Part shown: positions 9,532 to 17,719 of the stretch, in pieces | How positions within the stretch are numbered: position 1 is the stretch's first letter | How the letters are laid out: each line of letters begins with the position of its first letter | Assembly: GCA_015709615.1 (NCBI GenBank) | Contig: CP054179.1 | Coordinates: forward strand, 2,356,001-2,420,000 | Length of the DNA stretch: 64,000 bases | Source: Gammaproteobacteria bacterium | GTDB taxonomy: Bacteria > Pseudomonadota > Gammaproteobacteria > Burkholderiales > Nitrosomonadaceae | Reading direction: 5' to 3' | Translations under genes and position numbers: made by a program | Notes under the pieces: generated by a model | What the model was told of the DNA's origin: nothing | Seen by the model: only the letters and a program-made list of their open reading frames with translations | Databases searched by the model: none

Positions 9532-10761
9532 TCACAAATACCCTGCCGGTATGGCATCCACGTGATCGGATAGCGGTATCAGAGTATTTGCAAAACAGAT
9601 CACGCCGCCATGCCCGATTGGGGTGTCGAGGTTCTCGAGCATGCTAAATCCTTTGAATTTCATATTGTGAAGTGCCGCCGATTTCTTGATTTCGATCGGA
9701 TAGAGCGTTCCGTTTTCTTCAATGAGCAGATCGATCTCCCGTTTTTCCTTGTCGCGATAAAAATAAATCCGCGGGATGCGGCTATGATGCAAATAAGATT
9801 TGATGATTTCCGCGATAACCCAGGTTTCCAATATCGCGCCGGACATTGCGCCGCGCTCCAGAACATCGGCGTTCAGCCAACCGGTCAAATAAGCGCAAAG
9901 ACCGGTATCCATGAAATACAGCTTGGGCGTTTTGACCAGCCGTTTGGTGCGGTTGTTAAAATAGGGCTGGAGTAAATAGACAATGCCGGAGGCGTGCAGG
10001 ACATTCAGCCATGTTTTAACCGTCACTTCACTGACACCGGTATCCCTTGCCATATCCGCATAATTGATGAGCTGACCGGTGCGCGCGGCGGCAATTTGCA
10101 TGAATTTGTGAAAGGCGGCTGTGTCGTTGATGTTCAGGTATTCCCGCACATCCCGCTGGATGTAGGTGGAAACGTAGGAGCTGTAGAACTGTTCCCAGTG
10201 CTGATCGCTGTAATGCGCCACCATGTCCGGGTACGAACCGCGCCATATTTTTTGATAAGCTTCCGGCACGGTGAGCGGTTTTGCGGTTTTCTGGCGGGAT
10301 TTGAGTAGCGCCAGATCGGGCAAAAATGGCGAGTCATCGCTACGGCCCTGTTCTTCCGCTAATGAAATACCTTGCAGTTGCAGCAGCGCAACGCGTCCCG
10401 CCAGCGATTCCGTGACATTCTTCATCATGTCAAATTGCTGCGATCCGGTGAGCCAAAACAGCCCGTTTTGTTTGGTTTTATCGACCGTCATTTTGATGTA
10501 AGGAAACAGATCCGGCGCATACTGCACTTCATCAATCAGAACCGGAAGACTGAGTCTATCCAGAAAGCTTGCCGGGTCTTGCTGCGCGGCCATGCGCAGG
10601 GAAAGGTCATCCAGCGTGATATAAGTGCGCGATGGTTCGCGGATATCCTGCAATAGTGTGGTTTTGCCAACCTGGCGCGGCCCGGTCAGTAAAATGACCT
10701 TAAAACGGGTGCTCGCTTCCAGAATTGCTTTCCCGAGGGTGCGTGTGATACTTTTATCCAT
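9532..10761 (-). CDS. AAA+ ATPase with DUF4143 domain
   Basis: This 409-aa protein has an AAA_14-type P-loop domain (Walker A GPRQVGKTT at about residues 27-35, Walker B VLIDEVQ) and a C-terminal DUF4143 region. The latter ends in a PD-(D/E)xK-like pattern, EIDLLIEENGTLYPIEIKKS. The family is widespread and poorly characterised; members are often listed as ATPases of accessory regions, and some may bind or cut DNA. No partner gene is adjacent: the next gene upstream begins after 220 bp of non-coding sequence. It could be a solitary defence or toxin-like gene, but that is speculation. Confidence 0.85.
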   Translation of the reverse strand: MDKSITRTLGKAILEASTRFKVILLTGPRQVGKTTLLQDIREPSRTYITLDDLSLRMAAQQDPASFLDRLSLPVLIDEVQYAPDLFPYIKMTVDKTKQNGLFWLTGSQQFDMMKNVTESLAGRVALLQLQGISLAEEQGRSDDSPFLPDLALLKSRQKTAKPLTVPEAYQKIWRGSYPDMVAHYSDQHWEQFYSSYVSTYIQRDVREYLNINDTAAFHKFMQIAAARTGQLINYADMARDTGVSEVTVKTWLNVLHASGIVYLLQPYFNNRTKRLVKTPKLYFMDTGLCAYLTGWLNADVLERGAMSGAILETWVIAEIIKSYLHHSRIPRIYFYRDKEKREIDLLIEENGTLYPIEIKKSAALHNMKFKGFSMLENLDTPIGHGGVICFANTLIPLSDHVDAIPAGYL

Positions 10762-10981
10762 ATTCCGGCTAATCCAAAGTCATGCTTCAGAATAGTCAGG
10801 AAATAACTCTGTGTCAATCCGGGTAACGGTTGGAGCTATTCCGATTGGCTGAATTGATAGTGCGGTGTACAAGCCTATGCAAGTTGGCTATTGTGAATCC
10901 ATGAAGGATTGTGAAGCGGTTGTGGCATGTGGTCATGAGCCGGTTTTTGGTGGATGACGTTTTACTTATCCACCCTGCATT

Positions 10982-11875
10982 CTAAATTTTATCACGCTGC
11001 CACAACTGCGCAGCTCCGCGTACACCCGAGCTGTCGCCGTGAATATTTCTCAGAACCGGGGTGTTGAATTGATCGTTAAACACGTAATGCGCGACTCGTT
11101 CACGGCCTTCGCTGTAGAGCCGGTCGATGTTGGAAAGTCCGCCGCCGAGGACGATGGCATCAGGGTCGAGGATGTTGATGACGGTCGCCAGGGCGCGGCC
11201 GAAGCGGTCGAGGAAGCGCCGCATCGCGGCTTCCGCCAGGGCATCGCCTTGCGCTGCCAGCGCCACAATGTCGTTGGCTTGCAAGGCGCGATTGCCGCCG
11301 TGGCGGTGATAATCGGCGGCCAGGGCGGGGCCGGAGATGAAGGTTTCGACGCAGCCCTTCTGGCCGCAGTAGCAATCCGGCCCGTTCCGTTCCAGGATGT
11401 TGTGACCCCATTCGCCGCCGATGTGTTGACGGCCTTGGTGTAATTGGCCGTTGAGCACGATGCCGCCGCCGACACCGGTGCCCATGATGACACCGAACAC
11501 CACGCCGTAACCTTTTCCCGCGCCATCCAGCGCTTCGCTCAGCGCGAAACAGTTGGCGTCGTTGGCGATGCGCAGCGGCCGATTCAGTAGTCCTTGCAAG
11601 TCCTCGAGCAACGGTTGTCCGTTCAGGCACACGGTATTGGAATTCTTCATCTTGCCGCTGACCGCCGAGATGGCACCCGGTGTGCCGATACCCACCGGGC
11701 ATTGTTGACCGGTTTCCGCTTCCAGTTGCCGGGTGAGTTGCACGATGGTGTGCAAAATCGCCCAATAGCCCGCCGATTGCTGCGTGTCCACGCGTTTCCG
11801 CACCAGCTCTTTACCGTCAGTGTCCAGCACCACACCTTCAATTTTAGTACCGCCGAGATCGATACCGATGCGCAT
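10982..11875 (-). CDS. mak: ROK-family fructokinase (Mak-like)
   Basis: This 297-aa ROK kinase probably phosphorylates fructose, or another hexose, to the 6-phosphate. Features seen are the N-terminal phosphate loop IDLGGTKIEG, catalytic Asp106 in LRIANDANCFALSE, and the ROK zinc site built from His158 (GEWGH) and Cys168, Cys170 and Cys175 (CYCGQKGCVE). The VINILDPDAIVLGGG and HGDSSGVRGAAQLW segments closely resemble E. coli Mak as I recall it. The start at 11875 is chosen because homology begins at MRIGIDLGGT. It follows the cupin gene by 17 bp and is probably the last gene of the sigma factor operon. Glucokinase or N-acetylglucosamine kinase activity is the alternative. Confidence 0.8.
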   Translation of the reverse strand: MRIGIDLGGTKIEGVVLDTDGKELVRKRVDTQQSAGYWAILHTIVQLTRQLEAETGQQCPVGIGTPGAISAVSGKMKNSNTVCLNGQPLLEDLQGLLNRPLRIANDANCFALSEALDGAGKGYGVVFGVIMGTGVGGGIVLNGQLHQGRQHIGGEWGHNILERNGPDCYCGQKGCVETFISGPALAADYHRHGGNRALQANDIVALAAQGDALAEAAMRRFLDRFGRALATVINILDPDAIVLGGGLSNIDRLYSEGRERVAHYVFNDQFNTPVLRNIHGDSSGVRGAAQLWQRDKI

Positions 11876-11892
11876 GGGTGAGTCTCGAACGG

Positions 11893-12726
11893 TTACGCTG
11901 CGTTGCGCGCGCCGCGCATGAATACCAGCGCACCGCGATCGGAGGAGATCGGACGGGATGCCGAACCTGTGGGCGCGAGCTGCCAGTCGCCGCTGCATAG
12001 CAGCGTGTCGCCGAAGAACGCGTTGCCTTCGAGTAACAGGCATTCCTCATCGTGGGCAAGCAATGCTTGCTGCGATGACCAACGGGTTCCGGCGGCGATG
12101 CGCAGCAGCGACGAGCGGGTCTGGCCGTCGTCGTACAGCGGTTTGCTGGAGACACCGGGCGCAACTTCCGACCAGTCGCCTTCGTTGGCGCGAATGGTGA
12201 TCAATTCACGGCCACCGCCGGGCAGGAACGCGGTCAGCAGATCGCGTGCGACTTCGGCGGTGTGGCCTACCGGTATGCCGCGCAGGTACAGCAACGCGCC
12301 GCTTTCCGACGATATTTTGCCGTGGCGGCTGCCGGCGCGCGCCATATGGTAGTCGCCGCTGCTGAGCTTGAGATCGCCGAGGCTGGCGGAGCCGCGCAGC
12401 ACGATGCATTCTTCGTCTTCATGGTGGCGGTGCATCGGTAGGCTGGCACCGGGTTCGAGGTCGAGCAGGAAAGCGCGGTTATGTCGATCGAGGGTTTTAG
12501 CGCGCACGCCGGGGAGAATTTTGCGCCATTTACCCTGATCGCTGCGGATCGTGACGCGCGGCGCTTCCGCGGCAGCGCTGGCATGGATGCGCTGGAAAAG
12601 CTGGGCGCGGATTTTTGCACGCTGCTGACCGCTCGGCTGTGACGGTTCCAATCCCTCCAGCAGAGCCGCTTCGACTTTGTCGGCGTGCTGCGGATTGTCC
12701 GGGTCTAATGAGTAGCGTTTCTTCAT
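11893..12726 (-). CDS. Double-cupin anti-sigma-like protein (ChrR-like)
   Basis: This 277-aa protein has two cupin domains (about 60-150 and 165-270). Cupin 1 keeps the metal-binding style motif PMHRHHEDEECIVLRG; cupin 2 has a reduced AHDEECLLLEG. It starts 4 nt inside the end of the ECF sigma factor gene, the arrangement of sigma/anti-sigma pairs such as RpoE-ChrR of Rhodobacter. The N-terminal region (1-55) should be the sigma-binding part, but it has none of the His-x3-Cys-x2-Cys zinc residues of ChrR. Anti-sigma function is inferred from position and domain content. The ligand or stress sensed is unknown. Confidence 0.7.
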   Translation of the reverse strand: MKKRYSLDPDNPQHADKVEAALLEGLEPSQPSGQQRAKIRAQLFQRIHASAAAEAPRVTIRSDQGKWRKILPGVRAKTLDRHNRAFLLDLEPGASLPMHRHHEDEECIVLRGSASLGDLKLSSGDYHMARAGSRHGKISSESGALLYLRGIPVGHTAEVARDLLTAFLPGGGRELITIRANEGDWSEVAPGVSSKPLYDDGQTRSSLLRIAAGTRWSSQQALLAHDEECLLLEGNAFFGDTLLCSGDWQLAPTGSASRPISSDRGALVFMRGARNAA

Positions 12727-13331
12727 CGTTCAAAGCCTTTGAGTAAATCGTCCTCGAGCACATCGTGCAACTGCTTGAGCGCGCGGCGGATATGCGATTT
12801 GACCGTGCCCAGTGCCATATCGCTGAAAGTGGCGATTTCTTCGTGCGTCAAGCCGCGGAAGAAAGCCATTGCGACTAATTGCCGCTGCACCGGTTCGAGC
12901 TGCTGCAACGCTTGATTCAATTTCAAATTATTCTGCGTCGCCGCCAGCAAATCTTGCGGGTCGCCTTCGCGTGACGGTTCGTCGAACAATAGAGCTTCCG
13001 GTTCCTCGCAAAGTTCGGCGTCGTCCGCCTTGCGCAAGTAATCCAACGCCCGGCTGCGCGCGATTGTCAGCAGCCAGGCGATGACATTGCCGCGTTGCGC
13101 GTCGAAGCGCGGCGCTTCGCGCCACACCTGCCAGTACACATCCTCACTGACTTCCTCCGCTGCTTGCGCATTGCGCGTGATGCGCAGCGCTACGCCATAA
13201 ACCCGGTTCAGCGTGGCCTCGTACAGATCGGCCAGTGCCTGTTCGTCATGCGCCGCAATCGCAGTGACTAAAGCCTGCATGTGCGCATCCGCAGCGCTGC
13301 TGTCACGATTGTGTGTGCTGCTCGTCGTCAC
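12723..13331 (-). CDS. ECF-type RNA polymerase sigma factor
   Basis: This 202-aa group 4 sigma factor has region 2 (about 25-100: LADLYEATLNRVYGVALRIT, then EEVSEDVYWQVWREAPRFD, with the promoter-melting RGNVIAWLLTIARSRALDYLRK). Region 4 (about 140-195) has the helix-turn-helix GLTHEEIATFSDMALGTVKSHIRRAL. It directs polymerase to a dedicated set of promoters, probably including its own. It overlaps the cupin gene by 4 nt and forms a likely operon with it and the fructokinase. A MITE-like repeat lies 42 bp upstream of its start and may carry or disturb promoter sequence. Confidence 0.9.
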   Translation of the reverse strand: MTTSSTHNRDSSAADAHMQALVTAIAAHDEQALADLYEATLNRVYGVALRITRNAQAAEEVSEDVYWQVWREAPRFDAQRGNVIAWLLTIARSRALDYLRKADDAELCEEPEALLFDEPSREGDPQDLLAATQNNLKLNQALQQLEPVQRQLVAMAFFRGLTHEEIATFSDMALGTVKSHIRRALKQLHDVLEDDLLKGFER

Positions 13332-13373
13332 TCCCGGTCAAATCCTTCGCATTACGTTGGTCTTTTTTCTTTA

Positions 13374-13513
13374 GGAAGCTCTGAAAAAGGTAGCGAGCGA
13401 TGGTCAGGCAAGGCGAAATCCGGCGAAAAAGCGCAGTTTACGAAGTGTAAATGAGCATTTTGAGCCTGATTTCAACACAGCTTGACCGAGCGCAGTAGTT
13501 TTTCAGAGCTTCC
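13374..13513. repeat. 140-bp MITE-like element, copy 1
   Basis: The element has near-perfect terminal inverted repeats (GGAAGCTCTGAAAAA at the left; TTTTTCAGAGCTTCC at the right) and is flanked by TTTA on both sides (13370-13373 and 13514-13517). It has no coding capacity. A similar 140-bp sequence in the opposite orientation lies at 27573-27712. The GGAAG ends recall the IS5 group, so mobilisation by an IS5-like transposase is a reasonable guess. Confidence 0.85.
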
Positions 13514-13578
13514 TTTACTGAAATATATCATCAGACGCCCTTAGGCACACGGTTCCTGTCGCCGACGGTAAAAAATCA

Positions 13579-14925
13579 TCACACCAGAAACTGCTGATAG
13601 TACGGCGTGGTAAACCGGCTGCGCGCGAGTTTGCGGGGAATGCGCACGTCACCCGGTTGCAACCATTGCGTTTGGATCGGCGAAGGATTTCCGCCCAGCG
13701 TATCGATGGCCAGCCGGTTGTATTCGCGCGCGAATTGCTGCCACAGCGGCTCGTTCGGGTTGCAATAAATCGGGTCGAACGAGCACGAAATTCCCGCTCC
13801 GCCGGAATAAATGCCGTAAGGTTTCAGCTTCCGTTCCGGGCGCTGCACGAAATACGTTGCCCACCCCGTTGGCGTGAAGCCGGTTTTTTGTTCGAATGCT
13901 TTCGTGAAACGATAAGACTCGGCGATGACTTGCCCGAGCATCCCGATGTCGTGCTCGTAATATTGGAAATCGAGGCGGTGTTCGGTTTCAGCGGGATGCC
14001 AGTATTCGTTGACGAAGTCGTGACGAGAAAAGACGATACCTTGCGGTTGCGGCAGGCTGCCGCCGTCGAATCCATGCTGGATGGCGAGTCTTTTTGCGAT
14101 GCGGTACTGCTCGCATTCGGGTTGCGAACGTTGCGGCGTGACCACGCCGCTGCCAGCCCGGTAGCGTTGTTCGGCGAAGCAGGCCAATTGATGCAGCACC
14201 ACGACTGCCAGCAAGGCATCGCATTCTTCGCGTAATTTCAATACGCCGTCGGCCAATGCCTGCGGGCTGTCGAACGCCTGTAATGTAACGTTCGCCCGGC
14301 ACAAACTGGCGCGGCGCACTTCGATGACGCATTCCACCACGATACCGCTTAAGCCGAAGCTGCATTTGAATTCGTAGAATGCATCGCCGTCCTGCCGGTC
14401 CGACAGAATACGCAGACTGCCGTTTTCGTCGATGTAGAGAACGGCGGTGACATGACTGGAAAAATAACCTGGGCCGTCGAGCGAGGATTCCTTGGTGTCG
14501 CCGACCGCGACCGAACCGATGGTCGCTTCGCCAATTTCCGCCTGGAATGGGATTTCCCAGCCTTGCTGCTGCAACCACAGATTCAGTTTTTTCAGGCGGC
14601 ATCCGGCTTGCACGCGAACCAGTTGACGGCCTTGATCGTCGGTTTCCAATCCGATGATGGCGTCCAGTTTGCGCGTACACAACAATGTGCCGCCGTCGTT
14701 GAGGATGGTTTCCGTGACCGATAGCATGGAACCGACCGGACGCACCGGCGTGGGAAATTGCCCGGTATCGCGTACCACAGCCTGCACGTCGGCGTAGCTG
14801 ACCGGCTCCACATAGACAGCCGGTTGCGTGCTGCGGCTCGAACCCCAGTTACTGAAGCGGCGTCCGTCATTGATCAAAAGTCCGTGATAAAACTCGTGCA
14901 TGACTTCTTGCGTACGGGTATTCAT
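13579..14925 (-). CDS. FAD-binding oxidoreductase (FAD_binding_4 / VAO-like)
   Basis: This 448-aa protein has a PCMH-type FAD domain in its first 200 residues (VEPVSYADVQAVVRD, PVRPVGSMLSVTETI, LVRVQAGCRLKKLNLWLQQQ, IGEATIGSVAVGDTKESS). The C-terminal half is less conserved and should form the substrate pocket, as in vanillyl-alcohol oxidase or aldonolactone oxidase relatives. No signal peptide is seen. The ribosome site AAGGAG lies 10-15 nt before the ATG. IS copy 2 begins 18 bp upstream of the start, so any promoter or upstream co-transcribed gene has been separated from it. The substrate cannot be predicted. Confidence 0.8.
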   Translation of the reverse strand: MNTRTQEVMHEFYHGLLINDGRRFSNWGSSRSTQPAVYVEPVSYADVQAVVRDTGQFPTPVRPVGSMLSVTETILNDGGTLLCTRKLDAIIGLETDDQGRQLVRVQAGCRLKKLNLWLQQQGWEIPFQAEIGEATIGSVAVGDTKESSLDGPGYFSSHVTAVLYIDENGSLRILSDRQDGDAFYEFKCSFGLSGIVVECVIEVRRASLCRANVTLQAFDSPQALADGVLKLREECDALLAVVVLHQLACFAEQRYRAGSGVVTPQRSQPECEQYRIAKRLAIQHGFDGGSLPQPQGIVFSRHDFVNEYWHPAETEHRLDFQYYEHDIGMLGQVIAESYRFTKAFEQKTGFTPTGWATYFVQRPERKLKPYGIYSGGAGISCSFDPIYCNPNEPLWQQFAREYNRLAIDTLGGNPSPIQTQWLQPGDVRIPRKLARSRFTTPYYQQFLV

Positions 14926-14943
14926 GGTTGTTTTCTCCTTAAT

Positions 14944-15814
14944 TGTAAGAATTTCTAGCGTTGTTTACAGTATTCAGGAGAATACTGTAGATGAACATAC
15001 ACAAACGCACTCGTTTAACATTATTGGATCGTCAGGAAATCTGGCGGCTGTATCAAACCCGGCTGTGGAAGGTAGTTCAGCTGGCAGAATACTTTCACGT
15101 CAGCCGGCCAACGATTTATGACGTACTGAAACGAGCCAGACTCCAGGAATTTACTCCGCGTAGCAGTACCAATCAGCGCTTCAAGACACTGCAGTATGGC
15201 CTCAAACGTTTGGCTAAAGTAGAGCAAACCATCCAGGAACGTCTCAAGCGTGAAGCGAAGCGCTATAACAAATCTTATCCGGGCGAGCTCGTTCACCTCG
15301 ATACCAAGCGGCTTCCATTATTGAAAGGACAGTCTGCCAATGAACCTCGCGAGTACCTGTTTGTGGCCATCGATGATTTCTCCAGGGAATTATATGCCGA
15401 TATCTTCCCCGATAAAACTCAATACAGCGCCGCTTGCTTTCTCATCGCTACTGTTGCCCAATGTCCTTATCAAATCGATTGCACTTATTCCGATAACGGC
15501 ACGGAATTTAAAGGAACTGACGATCATGCTTTTGTCAAAGCTTGCAGGCAACACGGTATCGGTCAGAAGTTTACTCGTGTCAATCGTCCTCAAACCAACG
15601 GGAAAGCTGAGCGCGTGATCCGCACGCTCATGGACATGTGGCACAACAAATTCTGTTTTAAAGACACTGCTGACCGACGTATTCAACTTGTCCGTTTCAT
15701 TAACTTCTACAACACCGTCAAACCCCATAAGAGTTTGTATAACGCAACCCCTTATGAAATACTCAACGCTTATTTCAATCAACCTCTCTGTAAACAACCC
15801 TGAGATTTCTTACA
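14944..15814 (+). mobile_element. IS481-like insertion sequence, copy 2 (871 bp, intact)
   Basis: The ends (TGTAAGAA ... TTCTTACA) and length are the same as in copy 1, with a flanking direct repeat CCTTAAT at 14937-14943 and 15815-15821. The transposase frame is uninterrupted. The left target duplication retains part of the ribosome site of the FAD oxidoreductase gene. The element lies between that gene and a monooxygenase gene that would otherwise be about 40 bp apart in the same direction. Confidence 0.93.
14991..15803 (+). CDS. IS481-like transposase
   Basis: This 270-aa DDE transposase has an N-terminal helix-turn-helix (residues about 10-50, RQEIWRLYQTRLWKVVQLAE then VSRPTIYDVLKRA) and an RNase H-like core. 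The catalytic Asp residues lie in LVHLDTKRLP and CTYSDNGTEFKG, and the Glu in TNGKAERVIRTL. The closing FYNTVKPHKSLYNATPYEIL block is typical of the IS3/IS481/integrase group. The start is the ATG 47 bp inside the left end. It is the likely source of transposase for both copies in this window. Confidence 0.92.
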   Translation: MNIHKRTRLTLLDRQEIWRLYQTRLWKVVQLAEYFHVSRPTIYDVLKRARLQEFTPRSSTNQRFKTLQYGLKRLAKVEQTIQERLKREAKRYNKSYPGELVHLDTKRLPLLKGQSANEPREYLFVAIDDFSRELYADIFPDKTQYSAACFLIATVAQCPYQIDCTYSDNGTEFKGTDDHAFVKACRQHGIGQKFTRVNRPQTNGKAERVIRTLMDMWHNKFCFKDTADRRIQLVRFINFYNTVKPHKSLYNATPYEILNAYFNQPLCKQP

Positions 15815-15839
15815 CCTTAATCTCGTTCGTGCAAACGCG

Positions 15840-16139
15840 TTATGCGAGCAATGTATAGTGCTGAATGTCGGGCGCTTGCGCGAGCAGGGGGGTGACTTTT
15901 ACCAGGGCTTCCCTAATATGCGGCGTGCCGAAGTGTGCGTCAATGGCTTGTTCATCCGACCATTCCTCGATAAACAAAAACACAGCCGGGTTGCTGCGAT
16001 GCTGCAATAGCTGATAATTCAAACATCCAGGTTCCTGGCGGGTGGGGGCGACGATTCCTTGCAAAATTGCGTGTACTTCGGGAATTTTATCCGTGCATGC
16101 GACGACTTGCACAACGGCTCTGATGGTGTGCTGTGACAT
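15840..16139 (-). CDS. Antibiotic-biosynthesis-monooxygenase (ABM) domain protein
   Basis: This 99-aa small dimeric alpha/beta-barrel-type protein has the ABM pattern: AVVQVVACTDKIPEVHAILQ, then PGCLNYQLLQHRSNPAVFLFIEEW, then HFGTPHIREAL. Relatives include the quinol monooxygenase YgiN and the HmoA-type proteins. No cofactor motif is expected. An AGGAAG ribosome site lies upstream of the start. Before the IS481-like insertion, the FAD oxidoreductase gene would have begun about 40 bp after its stop on the same strand, so the two probably formed one transcription unit. A role in quinone or aromatic metabolism is possible but not shown. Confidence 0.8.
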   Translation of the reverse strand: MSQHTIRAVVQVVACTDKIPEVHAILQGIVAPTRQEPGCLNYQLLQHRSNPAVFLFIEEWSDEQAIDAHFGTPHIREALVKVTPLLAQAPDIQHYTLLA

Positions 16140-16456
16140 GAGATTTTTCTTCCTCTGTTAATTAAAAGTTTCAATCAAAATGGAAGCAATCGCTTCTATG
16201 AATTAATACGAAGGAAATCCCGGTTTGGATGCAGCCGGATACTGTTTACCGATTGAGGGCAGTGCATGTGCTTGTTCATGCAAGGAATATCAAGCATTTT
16301 AAAAAATTGTGATTTTCTGCATCCAAATTTCGAATGGCTGCGTATTGGGTAATGAAGCCGCCTGAAATGGTTTTGGTGGCTTCACGGACTTCCAGCGGAA
16401 GCAGGCAGCGTTCGCCGGATACGCTAACTTAAAATCAATCAAAAGGAGAGGAAATC
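16140..16456. other. Intergenic region between divergent genes
   Basis: This 317-bp space separates the leftward ABM gene and the rightward globin-like gene and should hold both promoters. I see no reading frame of note. The only clear signal is the AGGAGAGG ribosome site just before 16457. Short 5-bp inverted repeats (GAAGC/GCTTC and CTTCC/GGAAG) are too weak to call operators. Confidence 0.5.
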
Positions 16457-17032
16457 ATGATTCTAATATCACCGAAGGAACATACACCGGAATGGCTTAA
16501 ATATCTCGCGATTGCGTTAATCTGCGCACTGGTTGCCGTCGATGGCATCGGTTCGGTCATGGCGGATCAGGTCAAAACCAGTGCACAGCAAACAAACACC
16601 AGCGACAGCGCGGACGAACCGCGCCTGGTAATACATAGTGACTCTGTTGCGTCTCGATTGGGCGGGTATTATGGCATCTTGGCGTTTTTGCATAATTATG
16701 CCGTGCCTGCATTATTGTCCGATAGTGAAATTGCCTCGTTTTTCGGCAATCTGACGGAAACTCCCGCGGATATCGCGCAATGCCTGGCTATGATGCTGGA
16801 TCATGATTTGGGCGGCTCATCGCGGCACGACGGCACGGTGCTTGACACAGGCCATAAATGCCGCGGGTCGATGCCTAAGATTCACAAGGGGCGGAACATT
16901 CCCGATAAAACCATCACAAAATTTATTCAGATCATCGGTGAACAAGCCGAGCTGGCCGGTGTGAGTCCTGCCGACATCAAGGCCGTTGCCAAAGTGCTCG
17001 AACAGAATCGCGCCGGGGTGCGTAACAAATAA
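16457..17032 (+). CDS. Exported truncated-haemoglobin-like protein
   Basis: This 191-aa protein has an N-terminal membrane or signal segment (about residues 14-35, ending near VMADQ), so it is probably periplasmic or membrane-anchored. Residues 62-190 fit the group I truncated globin pattern: ASRLGGYYGILAFLHNYAV, SEIASFFG, then SMPKIHKGRNIPDKTITKF and AELAGVSPADIKAVAKVL. His143 stands where the proximal haem ligand is expected. The middle (LDHDLGGSSRHDGTVLD) differs from typical globins. A strong ribosome site (AAAGGAGAGG) precedes the start. Globins of this type bind O2, NO or other small ligands; an exported form next to detoxification genes would fit NO or redox sensing, but this is inference. 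Confidence 0.65.
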   Translation: MILISPKEHTPEWLKYLAIALICALVAVDGIGSVMADQVKTSAQQTNTSDSADEPRLVIHSDSVASRLGGYYGILAFLHNYAVPALLSDSEIASFFGNLTETPADIAQCLAMMLDHDLGGSSRHDGTVLDTGHKCRGSMPKIHKGRNIPDKTITKFIQIIGEQAELAGVSPADIKAVAKVLEQNRAGVRNK

Positions 17033-17050
17033 TCCGTCCCTGTATAATTA

Positions 17051-17080
17051 AAAGCCCCGCACCGTACGGCGGGGCTTTTT
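17051..17080. terminator. Bidirectional rho-independent terminator
   Basis: GCCCCGC and GCGGGGC form a stem around a short loop. It is preceded by AAAA and followed by TTTTT, so it can act on both strands. It lies between the convergent globin-like and VOC genes. Confidence 0.85.
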
Positions 17081-17094
17081 GTGCTTGATGAATG

Positions 17095-17475
17095 TCATTG
17101 CATGGAATGCAGGCCGATCATATTGCCTTCGGTGTCGCGAATCAGTGCGATGAAGCCGTACTGGCCAATGGACATTTTTTCGCGCACGACTTGCCCTCCC
17201 GCAGAGGTTGCACAAGCAGCCTCAACAGCACAATCCGCACAGGAAAAATAGACCAACACAGCATTCCCGCCGGACGGCCCATGGTCCATTTTGACCAGTG
17301 CCCCGGATGCGCCCATCCGGTCCTTCAGCATGGGAAAGCTCCAAAGTTCAATCGGCATGTCCGGAGGACTGTTCAGTCGCTCCAGCTGCGTTTGAAAAAC
17401 CGATTCATAAAAACGCTTGGCGCGCTCCATATCCTGCACGTAAATTTCAAACCATCCGACGGGGTTGTGATTCAT
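17095..17475 (-). CDS. VOC (glyoxalase/bleomycin-resistance-like) protein
   Basis: This 126-aa protein is of the vicinal oxygen chelate superfamily. The first beta-alpha-beta unit is GWFEIYVQDMERAKRFYESVFQ, and the second half has VVREKMSIGQYGFIALIRDTEGNMIGLHS, the form seen in many two-module VOC proteins of unassigned function. The start at 17475 is set by an AGGAGAG site 6-7 nt upstream; a longer frame to 17517 has no such site. The gene is monocistronic and ends at the bidirectional hairpin. Substrate is unknown. Confidence 0.85.
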   Translation of the reverse strand: MNHNPVGWFEIYVQDMERAKRFYESVFQTQLERLNSPPDMPIELWSFPMLKDRMGASGALVKMDHGPSGGNAVLVYFSCADCAVEAACATSAGGQVVREKMSIGQYGFIALIRDTEGNMIGLHSMQ

Positions 17476-17719
17476 GCAAAACTCTCCTGAATTACGAATA
17501 ATTTTCTCTTTCAGCAAGGTTGCAGGTTATGTCTCTTGCGTCAATATTTCAATGACATTTTTATTGAAAGTTTTGGGTTCTCGGAAGTATCGTTTTGCAC
17601 CGGATTCTGAGCTAAACTGAACACCAGAATAATCACCGTATTGTTCCAGCTTCATCAAATAATCAAAGTACGCGGTTCGATAGCAGATTCATTGGCGTTT
17701 TGCCGGGAGTGAATGCGTT

